Positions 22,960 to 33,582 of a stretch of 64,000 bases of DNA are shown here, one piece after another; position 1 is the stretch's first letter, and each line of letters opens with the position of its first letter. The stretch is taken from NCBI GenBank assembly GCA_963576725.1, contig OY755246.1:72905467-72969466 (forward strand). Reading direction: 5' to 3'. The position numbers and the translations under genes were made by a program. Source of the DNA: Azorinus chamasolen (lineage: Eukaryota; Mollusca; Bivalvia; Cardiida; Solecurtidae). The notes under the pieces were generated by a model, which ran no database searches, was not told the DNA's origin, and saw only the letters and a list, made by a program, of their open reading frames with translations.

Positions 22960-23440
22960 TTGAAATATGACCATGACCTTGAATTGTGACCTTGACCTTT
23001 GACCCATGTGCCTGAATCCTTCTGTCTGCACATCGACTTGTTGAAAAGAACATTTGTGCCACAGCATTTTGGAATCCTTTCAAGGGTTATACAGAAGTAG
23101 GGCAGACATGGAAATTAAGGCTAAAATTTTTAAGAATGTGCCTGAATCTTGCTGTCTGCACATCGGCTAGTTATGGAGAACATTTGTGTCACAGCATTTT
23201 GAAATCCTTCCAAGGGTTTAATAGATATAGAGCAGGCACAAAGGGTGTGGCTAAAAACATTCGACTTTGAATTGTGACCTTGACCTTTGATCCACATGCC
23301 TGAATCGAATGTCTGCACATGATCTTGTTGAGTGAAACATTTGTGTCAAAGCATTCTGAAATCCTCCGATATTTGTGAGAGATATGGAGCGGACATGAGT
23401 GTGAGAGACAGATGGATAGACGGACGTGCCAACAAATCAG
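22960..23440 (+). repeat. Family M repeats
   Basis: About three units with TGTGACCTTGACCTTTGA, GCCTGAATC, CTGTCTGCACATCG, AACATTTGTGTCACAGCATT and TGAAATCC. It ends in GACAGATGGATAGACGGAC. It shares the TGACC hexamer repeats with families C, E and F. Confidence 0.65.
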
Positions 23441-23502
23441 AACAAGGGGCCAATCCTTTTGTTATTTTCTTTGTTTAACAATGGGCCATGGCCCCTTGTT
23501 CT
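23439..23502. repeat. 14-base inverted repeat with 36-base loop
   Basis: AGAACAAGGGGCCA (23439-23452) and TGGCCCCTTGTTCT (23489-23502) are exact inverse copies. It sits at the end of the M units and could be an element-end hairpin. Confidence 0.85.
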
Positions 23503-23827
23503 ATTGTTACGGAATGAACTCCATTGTTTTCTTTTGTTCTGCTGATCATGACCTGGCCCCTTGTCCGTAATTGGTAGAAGGGACAGACAAATGGACGGAC
23601 AGACAGATGGACAACTTGATCAAAAACAATATGTCTCCCTATTATAAATGGGGGAGACAAACTTATGAAACACCAATGATGTAGTGAAAGATAATCAGCA
23701 AACTATACAACATTTACATGTTAATACATGGTGATTAATATATATCAGTAAATAGTTTCCATCGACAGCAAATTATCTTTATATCTGTAACTCCACAGAA
23801 TAATCATTTTCCAGCCTTTGTCTTATA

Positions 23828-24880
23828 CACTGGAGATCCGTTATAACGCGGACCGTTTTACCGCGGTATCCGATATAACGCGGGTCGTCTGTGTCCCCGA
23901 ATTTTTTTTGTGTAAATACCTCATTTATAGTAATATGATTGAATATCGCAATGATACATAAAATAAACTTACGTAAACTTATCCGCCAGCAGCAGGCAAA
24001 AGGATAAAAACAAACACCCGTCCCTACATAAACAATTGAAGACAATCTTACGTGTGAAAAACTGACAACTATCAACTCGTATATATGCCGCCATGAATGT
24101 AATACACACAGCTGATTACCGGCATGATGCCCTAATAGAACGGGAACCAGTAAAATCTTAACTGCATAACTTTCGTTACAAATTAATTGTGTGTATAATT
24201 GAGATGCGCGTGTACTGATTTTTTTCACTGGCAAAGCCACAAACGTTCGCACCTTAATTATGAAAAACAAACATCATTAGAAATCTAAACCCCCAACTCA
24301 ATGCGGGGTTGGAGGTTATATGCTTATACAGAAAAGGGTGTGTACCCTTTGACCAATCAAATGAATTTAGAACCCCAACAAATCACACGCGACATCACAT
24401 GTGACCTTTCATTTTCTGAAAACAGTGACAGCCATGTTTATTGTTTTACACAGCAGGTTTAATCGGATTAGGGGTTTGACAGGCCCAGAGGCAATTACAT
24501 CCCGTCAACAGGCTTGTATTATGAAATATACTTGGTTGCTTGAAATCATACTCGATTTAATTTGTAATTTTGTATAACCCTTTCCCTCATACAAACGTGT
24601 TTTCACGGATTTGCAAACAGAGTAGACCCAGATCAGACGGCACCTAGAGGAGCCGTCTGATCAGGGTCTACTCTGTTTGCCAATAGAATTTGAAAGAGCT
24701 ATGTGAGTGGGTGGGGAAACAAAGTAAACAAGTCAGTTTCGTTCGAAATTAGTTTATTTTAGGAAGATGGGAGTTTATGTAAGTACCCAGATAAAAAAAA
24801 CTCGTTACAACGCGGTTCCGTATATAACGCGGGTTGAATTTTATGTCCCCGCAGACCCGCGTTATAACGGGTCTCCAGTG
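23828..24880. mobile_element. TA-flanked pogo/Tigger-like element with 24-base TIRs
   Basis: The ends CACTGGAGATCCGTTATAAC and the inverse GTTATAACGGGTCTCCAGTG form TIRs, flanked by TA on both sides. Further in, ATATAACGCGGG occurs near both ends. TA target and CAGTGGA-type ends with TTATAACGCGG suit the pogo/Tigger group of Tc1/mariner (family knowledge). At 1053 bases with only a 163-codon open frame of no recognisable domain (24270-23779), it looks non-autonomous. It hosts a palindromic MITE at about 24576-24700 and has a truncated inverted relative at 49040-49935 and a fragment at 53800-53965. Confidence 0.75.
24576..24700 (+). mobile_element. TTAA-family MITE fragment with near-perfect palindrome
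   Basis: Starts TAACCCTTTCCCTCATACAA and contains TTTGCAAACAGAGTAGACCC, AGATCAGACGGC, ACCTAGAGG and AGCCGTCTGATCAGGGTCTA, then CTCTGTTTGCC. The related element at 49.1 kb has no insertion at this place, giving a filled and an empty site. Confidence 0.75.
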
Positions 24881-25019
24881 TAATGAATTGTGCAACCTAA
24901 ATAATGGCCGGCATGTCATAATTTTTGTCTATCGCTGCTTCTCACATATCCAAAATAATTACATTTCCTGGGTACAATAATACAGGATACCTTTATACAA
25001 CATAAGTTAGTGTGATAGT

Positions 25020-25182
25020 ACTTGCAATAATTTCAGTTGTACTATCCATCGTAAGACAGGTATGAGGTTTGTAACTTACAATGATTTTCGTTGTACAAAC
25101 TTTAATAAGACAAGTACGAGGTTTGTAACTTACAATAATTTCAGTTGTACAATCTTTCGTAAGACAGTTGCGAGATTGTGTT
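25020..25182 (+). repeat. Minisatellite, 54-base unit, 3 copies
   Basis: Units start at 25020, 25074 and 25128 with ACTTRCAATAATTTCAGTTG-like beginnings and a GTAAGACAGGTATGAGGTTT-like end. Copies are about 80 percent alike by eye. It lies about 220 bases 3' of the GBE1 exon, within the intron. Confidence 0.8.
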
Positions 25183-25404
25183 GTAAAACCTTTTATAACA
25201 CATGTTACAGATTTGTATTGACCACAAAAGAAAATCGATAATGATCCTAATAAATCTGACTGCTCCATGTATGAATATTACATTGGACAGAACAATGATA
25301 CATGATTTCCTTCCTACACAGATTCATTAATTGCTGATTTTATATATTATGTAACAAATCATGTAACAGATCGTTTTATGCTTGTGACTGGGCCTTGAAC
25401 TTAC

Positions 25405-25592
25405 CTGTGCCAGAGGAGCTAGCCAACCATAGAATTTCTCCAAGTGCATCATGTCCCTGTCAAAGTTGCTCAGGTACTTGTACTTAAGCATATTGTCATC
25501 CACCAGGTTCCACTGTCTGCGACAGTAGTGATAACTCTCATCGTTTCCTTTGCGAGGGAAGTCCAGCCACTCAGGATGACCAAATTCATTTC
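25405..25592 (-). CDS. GBE1: GBE1 exon [17 protein letters not shown]
   Basis: Two bases completing the split Gly codon are followed by 62 codons. The start, [20 protein letters not shown], is the most recognisable signature of eukaryotic branching enzymes and closes the barrel. It continues with [15 protein letters not shown] and NFDRDM and ends [10 protein letters not shown]. The acceptor is TTGCTTCTCAG|GA and the donor is GCACAG|GTAAGT. The upstream intron is 20,010 bases and contains the DIRS element and two family C arrays. The next exon (C-terminal beta domain) was not recognised in the remaining 25 kb, which may mean a very long intron. Confidence 0.96.
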
Positions 25593-25774
25593 CTGAGAAG
25601 CAAAGAAACAATAAATACATAGATTTATATATTTATTTCAGTATCACAGATGTACATACATGGCTATAATTAACATGAATGCTTGAGTTAATCACAAAAC
25701 AAACACAAACAATGACTCATACAATGCACATCATCACAGTTATAATTATCACTATGTATAGCTACCACAGTTAT

Positions 25775-27533
25775 AACTAGAACTATCACCAAGTATGATT
25801 AATAAGTCGCCCAACACATTTGACACAGCACAGCAAGTTTGAAGATCCCAAACCAAACCATTGAGCAGTTATTAATCTGAAACCATTTCATCAGTTAAGG
25901 TCATGGTGACCTTGATCTTTGACCTAGTGACCTCGAAAACAATAGGGGTCATCTAGTTGTCATGACCAATCACTACAGCAAGTTTGAAGATCCTAAGCAA
26001 AACCTTTGAGCAGTAATTGATTGGAAACCATTTCACCAGTTAATGTCATGGTGACCTTGACCTTTGACCTAGTGACCTCAAAAACAATAGGGGTCATCTA
26101 GTGGTCATAACCAACCACCACAGCAAGTTTGAAGATCCTAAGCCAAACCCTTTAGCAGTTATTGATCGGAAACCATTTTACCAGTTAAGGTCATGGTGAC
26201 CTTGACCTTTGGCCTAGTGACCTCAAAACCAACAGGGCTCATCTAGTGATCATGACCAACCACCTAAGCAAATTAGAAGATCTTAAGCCAAACCCTTGAG
26301 CAGTTATTGATCAGAAACCATTTTACCAGTTAAGGTCATGGTGACCTCGACCTTTGACCTAGTGACCTCGAAAACAATAGGGGTCATCCAGTGGTCATGA
26401 CCAACCACTACAGCAAGTTTGAAAATCCTAAGCCAAACCCTTGAGCAGTTATTGATCGGAAACCATTTCACCAGTTAAGGTCATGGTGACCTTGACCTTT
26501 GACCTAGTGACCTCAAAAACAACAGGGTTCATCTAGTTGTCATGACCAACCACCTAAGCAAATTTGAAGATCCTAAGCCGAACCCTTGAGTAGTTATTGA
26601 TCGGAAACCATTTTACCAGTTAAGATCATGGTGACCTTGACCTTTGACCTCAACAACAATAGGGGTCATCCAGTGGTCATGACAAACCACCTAAGCAAAT
26701 TAGAAGATCTTAAGCCAAACCCTTGAGCAGTTATTGATCAGAAACCATTTTACCAGTTAAGGTCATGGTGACCTCGACCTTTGACCTAGTGACCTCGAAA
26801 ACAATAGGGGTCATCCAGTGGTCATGACCAACCACTACAGCAAGTTTGAAAATCCTAAGCCAAACCCTTGAGCAGTTATTGATCGGAAACCATTTCACCA
26901 GTTAAGGTCATGGTGACCTTGACCTTTGACCTAGTGACCTAAAAAACAACAGGGTTCATCTAGTTGTCATGACCAACCACCTAAGCAAATTTGAAGATCC
27001 TAAGCTGAACCCTTGAGTAGTTATTGATCGGAAACCATTTTACCAGTTAAGATCATGGTGACCTTGACCTTTGACCTCAACAACAATAGGGGTCATCCAG
27101 TGGTCATGACAAACCACCACAGCAAGTTTGAAGATTCTAAGCCAAACTCTTGAGCAGTTATTGATCGGAAATCATTTAACCAGTTATGGTCATGGTGACC
27201 TTGACCTTTGACCTCAAAAACAATAGGGGTCATCTAGTGGTCATGACCAACCACCATAGCAAGTTTGAAGATCCCAAGCCAAACCCTTGAGCAGTTATTG
27301 ATCGGAAACTATTTCACCAGTTAAAGTCATTTTGACCTTGACCTTTGACCTAATGACCTCAAAAACAATAGGGGTCATCTAGTTGACATGACCAACCACT
27401 ACAGCAAGTTTGAAGATTCTATGCTATGTCGTTTATTAGTTATCGATCGGAAACCATCGATCTACCGACAGACCAACAGACAGACATGTGCAAAGCAATA
27501 TACCCCCATTTTTTCAAAAGGGGGGTATAAAAA
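25775..27533 (+). mobile_element. Family C element, first copy
   Basis: The 5' end is AACTAGAACTATCACCAAG. There are about eleven units of about 142-147 bases with AGGTCATGGTGACCTTGACC, TTTGACCTAGTGACCTC, ACAATAGGGGTCATCTAG, CATGACCAACCACC and CCCTTGAGCAGTTATTGATC. The tail is ACCGACAGACCAACAGACAG, and the 3' hairpin region ATACCCCCATTTTTTCAAAA, GGGGGGTATA closes it. It lies in the 20-kb GBE1 intron and carries a 427-base higher-order repeat. Confidence 0.8.
26271..27124 (+). repeat. Higher-order repeat in family C, period 427 (three units)
   Basis: AATTAGAAGATCTTAAGCC at 26271 recurs at 26698 with the same downstream private variants: TGACCTCGACCTTTG, ACAACAGGGTTCATC, and a shortened unit GACCTTTGACCTCAACAAC. 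Two copies fill 26271-26697 and 26698-27124. Confidence 0.85.
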
Positions 27534-27539
27534 GAATGG

Positions 27540-29130
27540 GACATTTTCAACCTCAAGGGGAGGGGGGAAGGGGGGTTTAGCCCTATTGGTAGCCCAAAGC
27601 CTAACAGTTTTTGACTAAAAATCTTTTTAAAGTTTTCAGTAAATCTTGGGATCCCCTAGGACAGAGCCAATTTTGATCCTAGGGACTTAATTTGAGATGA
27701 AAGTATGTACCAAATATCACAGCTCTAAGCCTTTCAGTTTCGGACATGAAGATTTTTAAAGTTTTTACTATATAATCCAATGTAAAACTTGTGACACCCT
27801 GGATGAGAACAATTTTAACCCCAGGGGCATAATTTGAGCAATCTTGGTAAAGGTCCACCAGATGATGCTATGTACCAAATATCACAGCTCTAAGCTTTTC
27901 CGTTTCAGACAAGATTTTTAAAGTTTTAACTATATAATCCAATGTAAAATATGTGACTCCCAAGGTGTGGCCGTGTTTGACTCCAGCTGCATAAATTGAA
28001 CAATCTTAGTAAGGTTCACCAGATGATGCTACATACTAAATATCACAGCTCTAAGCTTTTCCGTTTCTGACAAGATCTTTAAAATTTTTACTATATAATC
28101 CTATGTAAAACTTGCGATCCCTGGGGTTGGGCCAAATTTGACCCTAGGGGTAAAATTTGAACAATCTATGTAGAGGTCCACTAGATGATTCTGCATACCA
28201 AATTTGGTAGCCCTAGGCCTTACAGGTTTTGACAAGAAGATTTTTAAAGTTTTTCGTAAAATTTGTGACCCCCAAAGTAAGGCAAATTTCGACCCCAGTG
28301 GCATAATTTGAACCATCTTAGTAAAGGTTCACCAGATGATGCTTCATACCAAATATTACAGCTCTAAGCCTTTCAGGTTTGAGACAAGAAGATTTTTCAA
28401 AGTGTTTACTATATAATCCAATGTAAAACATGTGACCCCCAGGGTTTGGCCGTTTTGACCCCGGGGGCATAAGTTGAACAATCTTAGTAAAGGTTCACCA
28501 GATGATGCTACATATCAAATAGCACAGCTCTAAGCTTTTTGGTTTCACACAAGAAGATCTTTAAAGTGTTTACTATATAATCCAATGTAAAACATGTGAC
28601 CACCAGGGTGTGGCCGTGTTTGACCCCAGGGGCATAATTGGAAGAATCTTAGTAAATGTTCACCAGATGAGGATACATACAAAATATCACAGCTCTAAGC
28701 ATTTCAGTTTCAGACAAGAAGATCTTTTAAGTTTTTACTATATAATCCTATGTAAAACTTGTGACCCCCTGGGTTGGGCCAAATTTGACCTCAGGGGTAA
28801 AATTTGAACAACCTATGTAGAGGTCCACTAGATGATTCTACATACCAAATTTGGTAGCCCTAGGCCTTACACTTTTTGACAAGAAGATTTTTAAAGTTTT
28901 TACTTCTTTCTGGACAATGGTTGCCATAGCAACCAGAGTTCTTCATGGAATCAGATTCTTTGAACAACTTTGAAAAAGGTTGACCAAAGGAACATTTCTG
29001 CGAAGTTTGGTAAAAACCCAGCAAGTAGTTGAGGAGGAGATGTCATTTTAAGAAAAAGTTGACGACGGACGACGGACACAGGGCGATCATAAAAGCTCAC
29101 CTTGGCACTTCGTGCCAGGTGAGCTAAAAA
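27540..29130 (+). mobile_element. Family I element (A-related), 5' end lost
   Basis: Units of about 145 bases carry CATACCAAATATCACAGCTC, AAGATTTTTAAAGTTTTTAC, TATATAATCCAATGTAAAAC and CACCAGATGATGC. A unique tail with TGGTTGCCATAGCAACCAG leads to GACGACGGACGACGGAC and the hairpin AGCTCACCTTGGCAC-TTC-GTGCCAGGTGAGCT at 29095-29124, the same terminus as family A. A related core also appears at 44192-44690. Confidence 0.7.
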
Positions 29131-29249
29131 AGCATTACCTAACTAGTTACTACTGATGATTAAACTTGACATGAGGTAAACGGCGAACCTCGATTCTAAG
29201 ATTTTTTTCTGCCGTGGAAAAATGTGACAAATGTGCTTGTATTTCATAA

Positions 29250-29440
29250 ACAAGAGGGCCTATAAGGCCCTGATATCGCGTACCAGACAATCATAGGACA
29301 ATATATTCAAAGTTTACACTATATGTTTCTATAGAAAACTAGAAAAGCTAATTTTAATTCAGAAAGAATAAATTAATCTATACTTATGTTCAACGTTTAA
29401 GATATTTTCATTACACCTTCATGAGTTCATATTATTATTT
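29250..29440 (+). mobile_element. B-type 5' end plus unique spacer
   Basis: ACAAGAGGGCCTATAAGGCC and then ATCGCG, followed by one decayed B unit and a spacer with TTTTAATTCAGAAAGAATAA, ATTAATCTATACTTATGTTC and CTTCATGAGTTCATATTATT, then a TTAACCC MITE. The same composite recurs at 51262-51492. Confidence 0.75.
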
Positions 29441-29535
29441 TTAACCCTTCCCCTGTTCTATATTCATTCAAATTTTCAATACCTACTGAATATTCATGGA
29501 CAAAATAGTTATAACTGAATATTCATGGACAAAAT
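29441..29535 (+). mobile_element. TTAA MITE fragment (left half)
   Basis: Begins TTAACCCTTCCCCTGTTCTA, then TGAATATTCATGGACAAAAT. A 31-base piece containing GAATATTCATGGAC is duplicated. The palindromic centre is absent. Confidence 0.65.
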
Positions 29536-29541
29536 AGTTAT

Positions 29542-29625
29542 AACTAGAACTATCACTAAAGGTGATTAATACCCCCCACTAGCACATTTGACACAGAGAT
29601 GGGGTCAATGCAGGACAACTTCAGT
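29542..29625 (+). mobile_element. Family C-type 5' end, truncated
   Basis: AACTAGAACTATCACTAAAG with hairpin ATCAC-TAAAG-GTGAT, then ATACCCCCCACTAGCACATT. No core repeats follow. Confidence 0.55.
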
Positions 29626-29755
29626 CCGTAGTACTACCCATCAACTAAGATATTATTATTATACCTATTATTAATATACCTATCTCAGAGTCTAAACTGT
29701 AACTTAACATAAGGGGAGATAATTCAATAATGATGTGAAGAAGTAACACCAAAAC

Positions 29756-30029
29756 TGAGATTTTTAAAGTAAAATCTGTTTTAGTTAGAAATACTTACCT
29801 GCTGTGAAATATGCTTAGGTTATTTATTTATACCTTGTGATCGGAATAAAAAAGTACCGCATATACCGTATGGCCCGCCCGTTAGCCATACCTCATCATA
29901 ATGCTCCTAGCATCATTGGTTATTTGCTCCCAAAAACAACATTAGGCAACATGCGGGGTGGGAGGAGGGCAATCCCTTTCAAGCAGGTAAGTATTTCTAA
30001 CTAAAACAGATTTTACTTTAAAAATCTCA
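29756..30029. repeat. Perfect 48-base inverted repeat, 178-base loop
   Basis: Arms 29756-29803 and 29982-30029 are exact inverse copies by eye: TGAGATTTTTAAAGTAAAAT ... against ATTTTACTTTAAAAATCTCA. The right arm contains GCAGGTAAGTATTTC, a consensus splice-donor word. Just beyond it, AGCAAAATACATTACCTGCT repeats the sequence found at the outer edge of the right terminal repeat, as expected if this is the internal complementary region of a DIRS element. Confidence 0.85.
29797..29925 (+). repeat. DIRS inverted terminal repeat, left
   Basis: Contains TGTGAAATATGCTTAGGTTA, CGCATATACCGTATGGCCCG and CTCATCATAATGCTCCTAGC. It is the inverse of 36614-36770 with few differences (an extra TAT and a GTTACAGT stretch on the right). 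Confidence 0.9.
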
Positions 30030-30779
30030 TTTTAGTAGCAAAATACATTACCTGCTGTGAAATATGCTGAGTTTGTCGCAAAGGTGGGAAGGAGTGCAAC
30101 CTCACCATACTCACAAATTAAGAACAGGGCTCAGCTGTTGAACAGTGAACTCAGAAGTTCAGCATCATGAAACTTCTGAGTAAAACTTTTCAATGATCGT
30201 ACCAACGACCAAAAAGAAAAGTGTCAGCCCTAGACATACCACTCTTGAGAGGCTACAAGCGGATCTGAGAACATAAAGGGTTCAAATGGTTGCAAAAGAG
30301 CCAGATAAAAAGGAAGAACAGGTAAACAGCTAATCTTCCAAGAAAAACCCGAGAGATCTCATCCAAGGGTCACGATTGAGAAATGCTCCGGAAGAAGAAA
30401 AAGGCTCTGAGCTCAAGGGCCTAAAAGGAAGCTGAGGACAAGTCAGAGAGATCAGAAAAAGTCAGAAACAATCCATCGAAAGATGGAGGTTGCTGAAAAA
30501 AACATTCCGACCCTAGAAGGGATGTAAAGCCTCTTCCTACTTCCCCTTAACGTAAAAACTTCAGATAGAACTAAGAATATCTTACTTACAATAGTTCAAT
30601 CAGAATCCCAGTGATTGAGTTATCAAGAGACTGGAATCACGAAGAGATCTGAAGCGACGATAGGAGCTGAGAATTGGCAAGAAACAGAGTAGGACAACCG
30701 TGCCATCTACATCCCAGCGAAAGATGACATCTACGACAGAAAGCGTGAAACTTGCTACGTCGTTAGATTTGCAAGCGTG

Positions 30780-31846
30780 AGAATCGCTACGTCATTAGAA
30801 GCAAGAATTGAACCCTCTTAATATAGAACTTAAGGGCTCTGACAGGACAGAGGGTTCGATCAGGATCCGAATGATCCAAGTCTCTAGAGAGACTGGGTAT
30901 AACAAACGGATCGGAAGTTACTAACGGAAGCTGGGTTTTTGCTAAAAAAAACCTGGCTGACACATCAAGGAAACTGACCCGTCAGAATTCCAGCGAATAA
31001 AGCTTTTTCTATAGAAAAGGCATGAGTTTCGCTTCTGCATTTAGCAGCCGCAAACGTGAGGGGAAACACAGTCTTCCATGTGACGTGAGTCAAAGTCGCT
31101 TGATCTAAGGGCTCATAAGGCACATTAGTAAGTGACCAGAGCACACAAGACAGATCCCATTTAGGCAACAGAGAGCGAGAAATCCGTTTCTGAAGCTCAA
31201 AAGCTCGGATCAGTTCAGAAAGGACTGGGTGAGAACCAATGTCCTTAATACCTCTGAAACTAAGGGTATGAGATGGCATAGCTCTATACCCTTTATTGAT
31301 GCTAACAGCTAGATTCTTCTCTGAAAAGAGGAAAACTAGGAAATCAGAGATGTGTTGAATAGAGGGACGGATTGGATCAGTCTGTCTTGTATGACACCAA
31401 TCCGTAAAAATTCTCCACTTAGCATTGTAAACAGTGGAAGTGGAGAATTGTCTGGCCTTGGGTACGAGGTTGGCAACCAGTTGAGAAAACTTTCTTTTTC
31501 GGACACCCGTCCTGATAACGGCCAGACGTGAAGGTGGAAGATGGTGGGGTCCCTGTGGAGAACACCGCCCTTCTGAGAGAGTAGATCCCGACTGGGCGGT
31601 GGAGACTTGACCAGGAGACTGAGAAGATCGTTGAACCAGGATCTCTGGGGCCACAGGGGGGCAATCAGGAGGATCCTGCAATCTGACAGAATGATCTTCC
31701 GTAGAACCGCTGGGATCAGAATGAACGGGGAAAAACATACCCGAACAGTCGGTCCCACGGAAAAGACAGAGCATCGACTGCCCACGCCGCTGGGTCCATA
31801 ATGGGAGACACGTACAGCGGGAGTCGATGATTGAACCTGGTGGCAA
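30780..31846 (-). pseudogene. DIRS tyrosine recombinase, broken
   Basis: An open frame from 31846 to 30965 holds the N-terminal and central part of a DIRS-type tyrosine recombinase: KWRIFTDWCHTRQTD, the helix FLVFLFSEKNLAVSINKGYR, HTLSFRGIKDIGSHPVLSEL, PKWDLSCVLWSL and then AAAKCRSETHAFS. The Arg of KCRSE is by homology the first catalytic Arg. The frame is lost soon after. A remnant CPVRALKFYIKRV is readable in another frame near 30820, so the C-terminal half with His, second Arg and Tyr nucleophile is disrupted rather than simply absent. This enzyme would integrate the circular cDNA. Confidence 0.85.
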
Positions 31847-32290
31847 ACAGATCCACTGTCGGAAAACCGAACAGATGAAAGATCTGAGGCACTACGGATT
31901 TGTGGAGGGTCCACTCCACAGGTAGGATCTGCGAGAGAGGCCGACTGCCAAAACATTCAGTCTGCCCGGCAGATGCTTGGCGAGCAGAGTGATCTGTCTG
32001 TTGTAACAAAACAAGAGAAGATCCCTCTTGCACTTGAAGAGGGAGAGGGAGTGTGCCCCCCTCCCCCTTGTCTCTTTAAGTTACCAGTAAGTAGTTAAAG
32101 TTACTAGTAAGTTGAAGTAAGACACTACTGTTGTGTTGTCTGTCTGTACTAGCACACAAAGGTTGCGAACCTGATTCTCGAAGGACTCCAGGGATTTCAG
32201 AACAGCCAGGAGTTTGAGATTGTTGATATGGAGCCCAGACTCGGCAATCGACCAGAGGCCGGAAGACATGAGTTCCAGAGGCTCCAAATG
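31716..32290 (-). pseudogene. DIRS RNase H region and C-terminal extension, frameshifted
   Basis: Two overlapping frames carry pieces of the same protein. At 32287-32081 is LHINNLKLLAVLKSLESF and VQTDNTTVVSYFN, the DIRS RNase H core where the Asp of QTDNTT is a metal ligand. At 32033-31716 is VEWTLHKSVVPQIFHLFGFP and TVDLFATRFNHRLPLYVSP, the conserved segment that follows RNase H in DIRS polyproteins. Frame changes and stops between them show decay. Confidence 0.8.
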
Positions 32291-32321
32291 GGCTCCCTAG
32301 CCCTGTTGCTGGCATCGGAGA

Positions 32322-33093
32322 TCAGAAACATCTGGATCCGGAAAAGCAATCGGCACTCCTTGAAGGAAGCGATCCTTCACCTTCCATCACTGAAGAGCAG
32401 TGTGGGAAATAGGTAGGAGTGCCAGAGAAGCGGACAGAGTGTCTGACCGAGGACGCCCTTGTGTCAGCAGGTAAAACTGAAGCAGGCGTAAGTGAAGCCT
32501 GCCAAGAGATACAAAGTCCGGCTGCTGAATTGAGAACTCCCAGTAGAGACAGAAGAGAGCGAGCAGAGCAGCGGTTCTTCTGACTGAACAGAGAAAGCAG
32601 ATGCAGGGTATTCTCTACGCGTTGTAGAGAAATCCTGACTATGCTTGAGTTCGTTTGGAAATTTAATCCCACGAAGACAAAGTCTTGAGACGGGATCAGA
32701 TCAGAGTTTTCCGCATTCAATATGAGACCCAATTGAGATACAATTTTCCAACTGTAGTGGAGATTGTGAAGGAGGGCCTGACGATTGAGAAGATGAAGCA
32801 GCCAATCGCCGAAATATTGAATGAGAATAATTCCGCTCTGGCAGAGAAAGGCCGCTACGGTCCCCATGAGTTTGGTGAAAACTCTGGGGGCCGTAGAAAG
32901 GCCGAAAGGCAGAGCCCGAAACTGGTAGACAACGCCCGTGACAAAAGCGAAGGAGATGTCTGTCTGAAGGATGAATGGGTAAGTGAAAGTACGCATCCGA
33001 CAGATCCAGGGAGATGGCCCATTGGTTTGATTTGATTGGTAACCGAATGGAAGAGACCATTTCCATTTTGAAAGAGTCCATCTTTATAAACAC
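32322..33093 (-). pseudogene. DIRS reverse transcriptase, frameshifted, active-site mutated
   Basis: The first part (33093 to about 32900) reads MEMVSSIRLPIKSNQWAISL and DLSDAYFHLPIHPSDRHLL, with the first catalytic Asp in DLSDAYFH. The frame then shifts by one and continues FRALPFGLSTAPRVFTKLM, and the box normally YxDD reads QYFGDWLL, so the first of the two Asp is replaced by Gly. The rest, LGLILNAENSDLIPSQDFVF and VGLNFQT, is the thumb-side LGxxI...F-GL region. A frameshift plus the Asp loss makes this copy inactive. Confidence 0.88.
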
Positions 33094-33582
33094 GTTTAGA
33101 GTTGAAAGATCGATAATGGGCTGAAACGTGCTGTGGAACGAGAAACAGGCGGCTGTAAAACCCCGGTGTGTTCTCGTTCAGAACAGAACCCTTTCTACCG
33201 CCCCTTTTTGCAGAAGAGACAACACTGCAAACTGCATGTGGGGGTGATCCGACGAAAGATGGGTAGAAAGGGCGAGTCCCTAGAGCTGGTGCCCAAAGGA
33301 ACCAGACCTTCTATGGGAAGAGAAGGGTCGGTTGTGTCCCTGAACTGAGCCTCTATTTTGAGGAGGGACAGGAGCAGGCCCTAGGCGGCTCCTAACCGGG
33401 GCCCTCTGGTGGGAAACAGAAGACGACTGAGCGCAGGCCACGGAAGCCTGTAACATGGCCTCATCCCCCTTTTCCTTTTCCCTGATGAGACCACCAAAGC
33501 GGGGCTCAGAATTGAAGGGAAGAGAACAGAGTTCATCCTTTGAGGTGTCCTGAAGCTTAGACGCCGTCGAAAGGTAAGCGTT

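Larger units (their letters stand above)
21731..23658 (+). mobile_element. Family J element, composite
   Basis: The 5' end is AACTAGAATTG...ACTGATGTCTCCCCC; the 3' end is ATGTCTCCCTATTATAAATG followed by GGGGAGACA, so the GTCTCCC motif is inverted at the ends. Inside are units with AAGTCCCATAACTCTGCAGA, a 21-base C run (21972-21992), G-like units (22688-22960) with GGGCAATAACTCCAAAAG, and M units (22960-23440). It is clearly a mosaic and its insertion order is not resolved. The tail has GGACAGACAAATGGACGG. Confidence 0.55.

Noticed and set aside
23779..24270. 163-codon frame as a host gene
   Set aside because: It lies inside the TIR-bounded pogo-like element, has no recognised domain, and its relative at 49 kb does not preserve a convincing equivalent frame.
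1..25404. C-terminal GBE1 exons
   Set aside because: I looked on the minus strand for the family's HEGNK/FERAGLLF-type segment and found nothing convincing. Short exons could still have been missed.
33133..33348. Plus-strand frames across the DIRS element as genes
   Set aside because: They are antisense shadows of the gag and RT regions and lack any recognisable domain.
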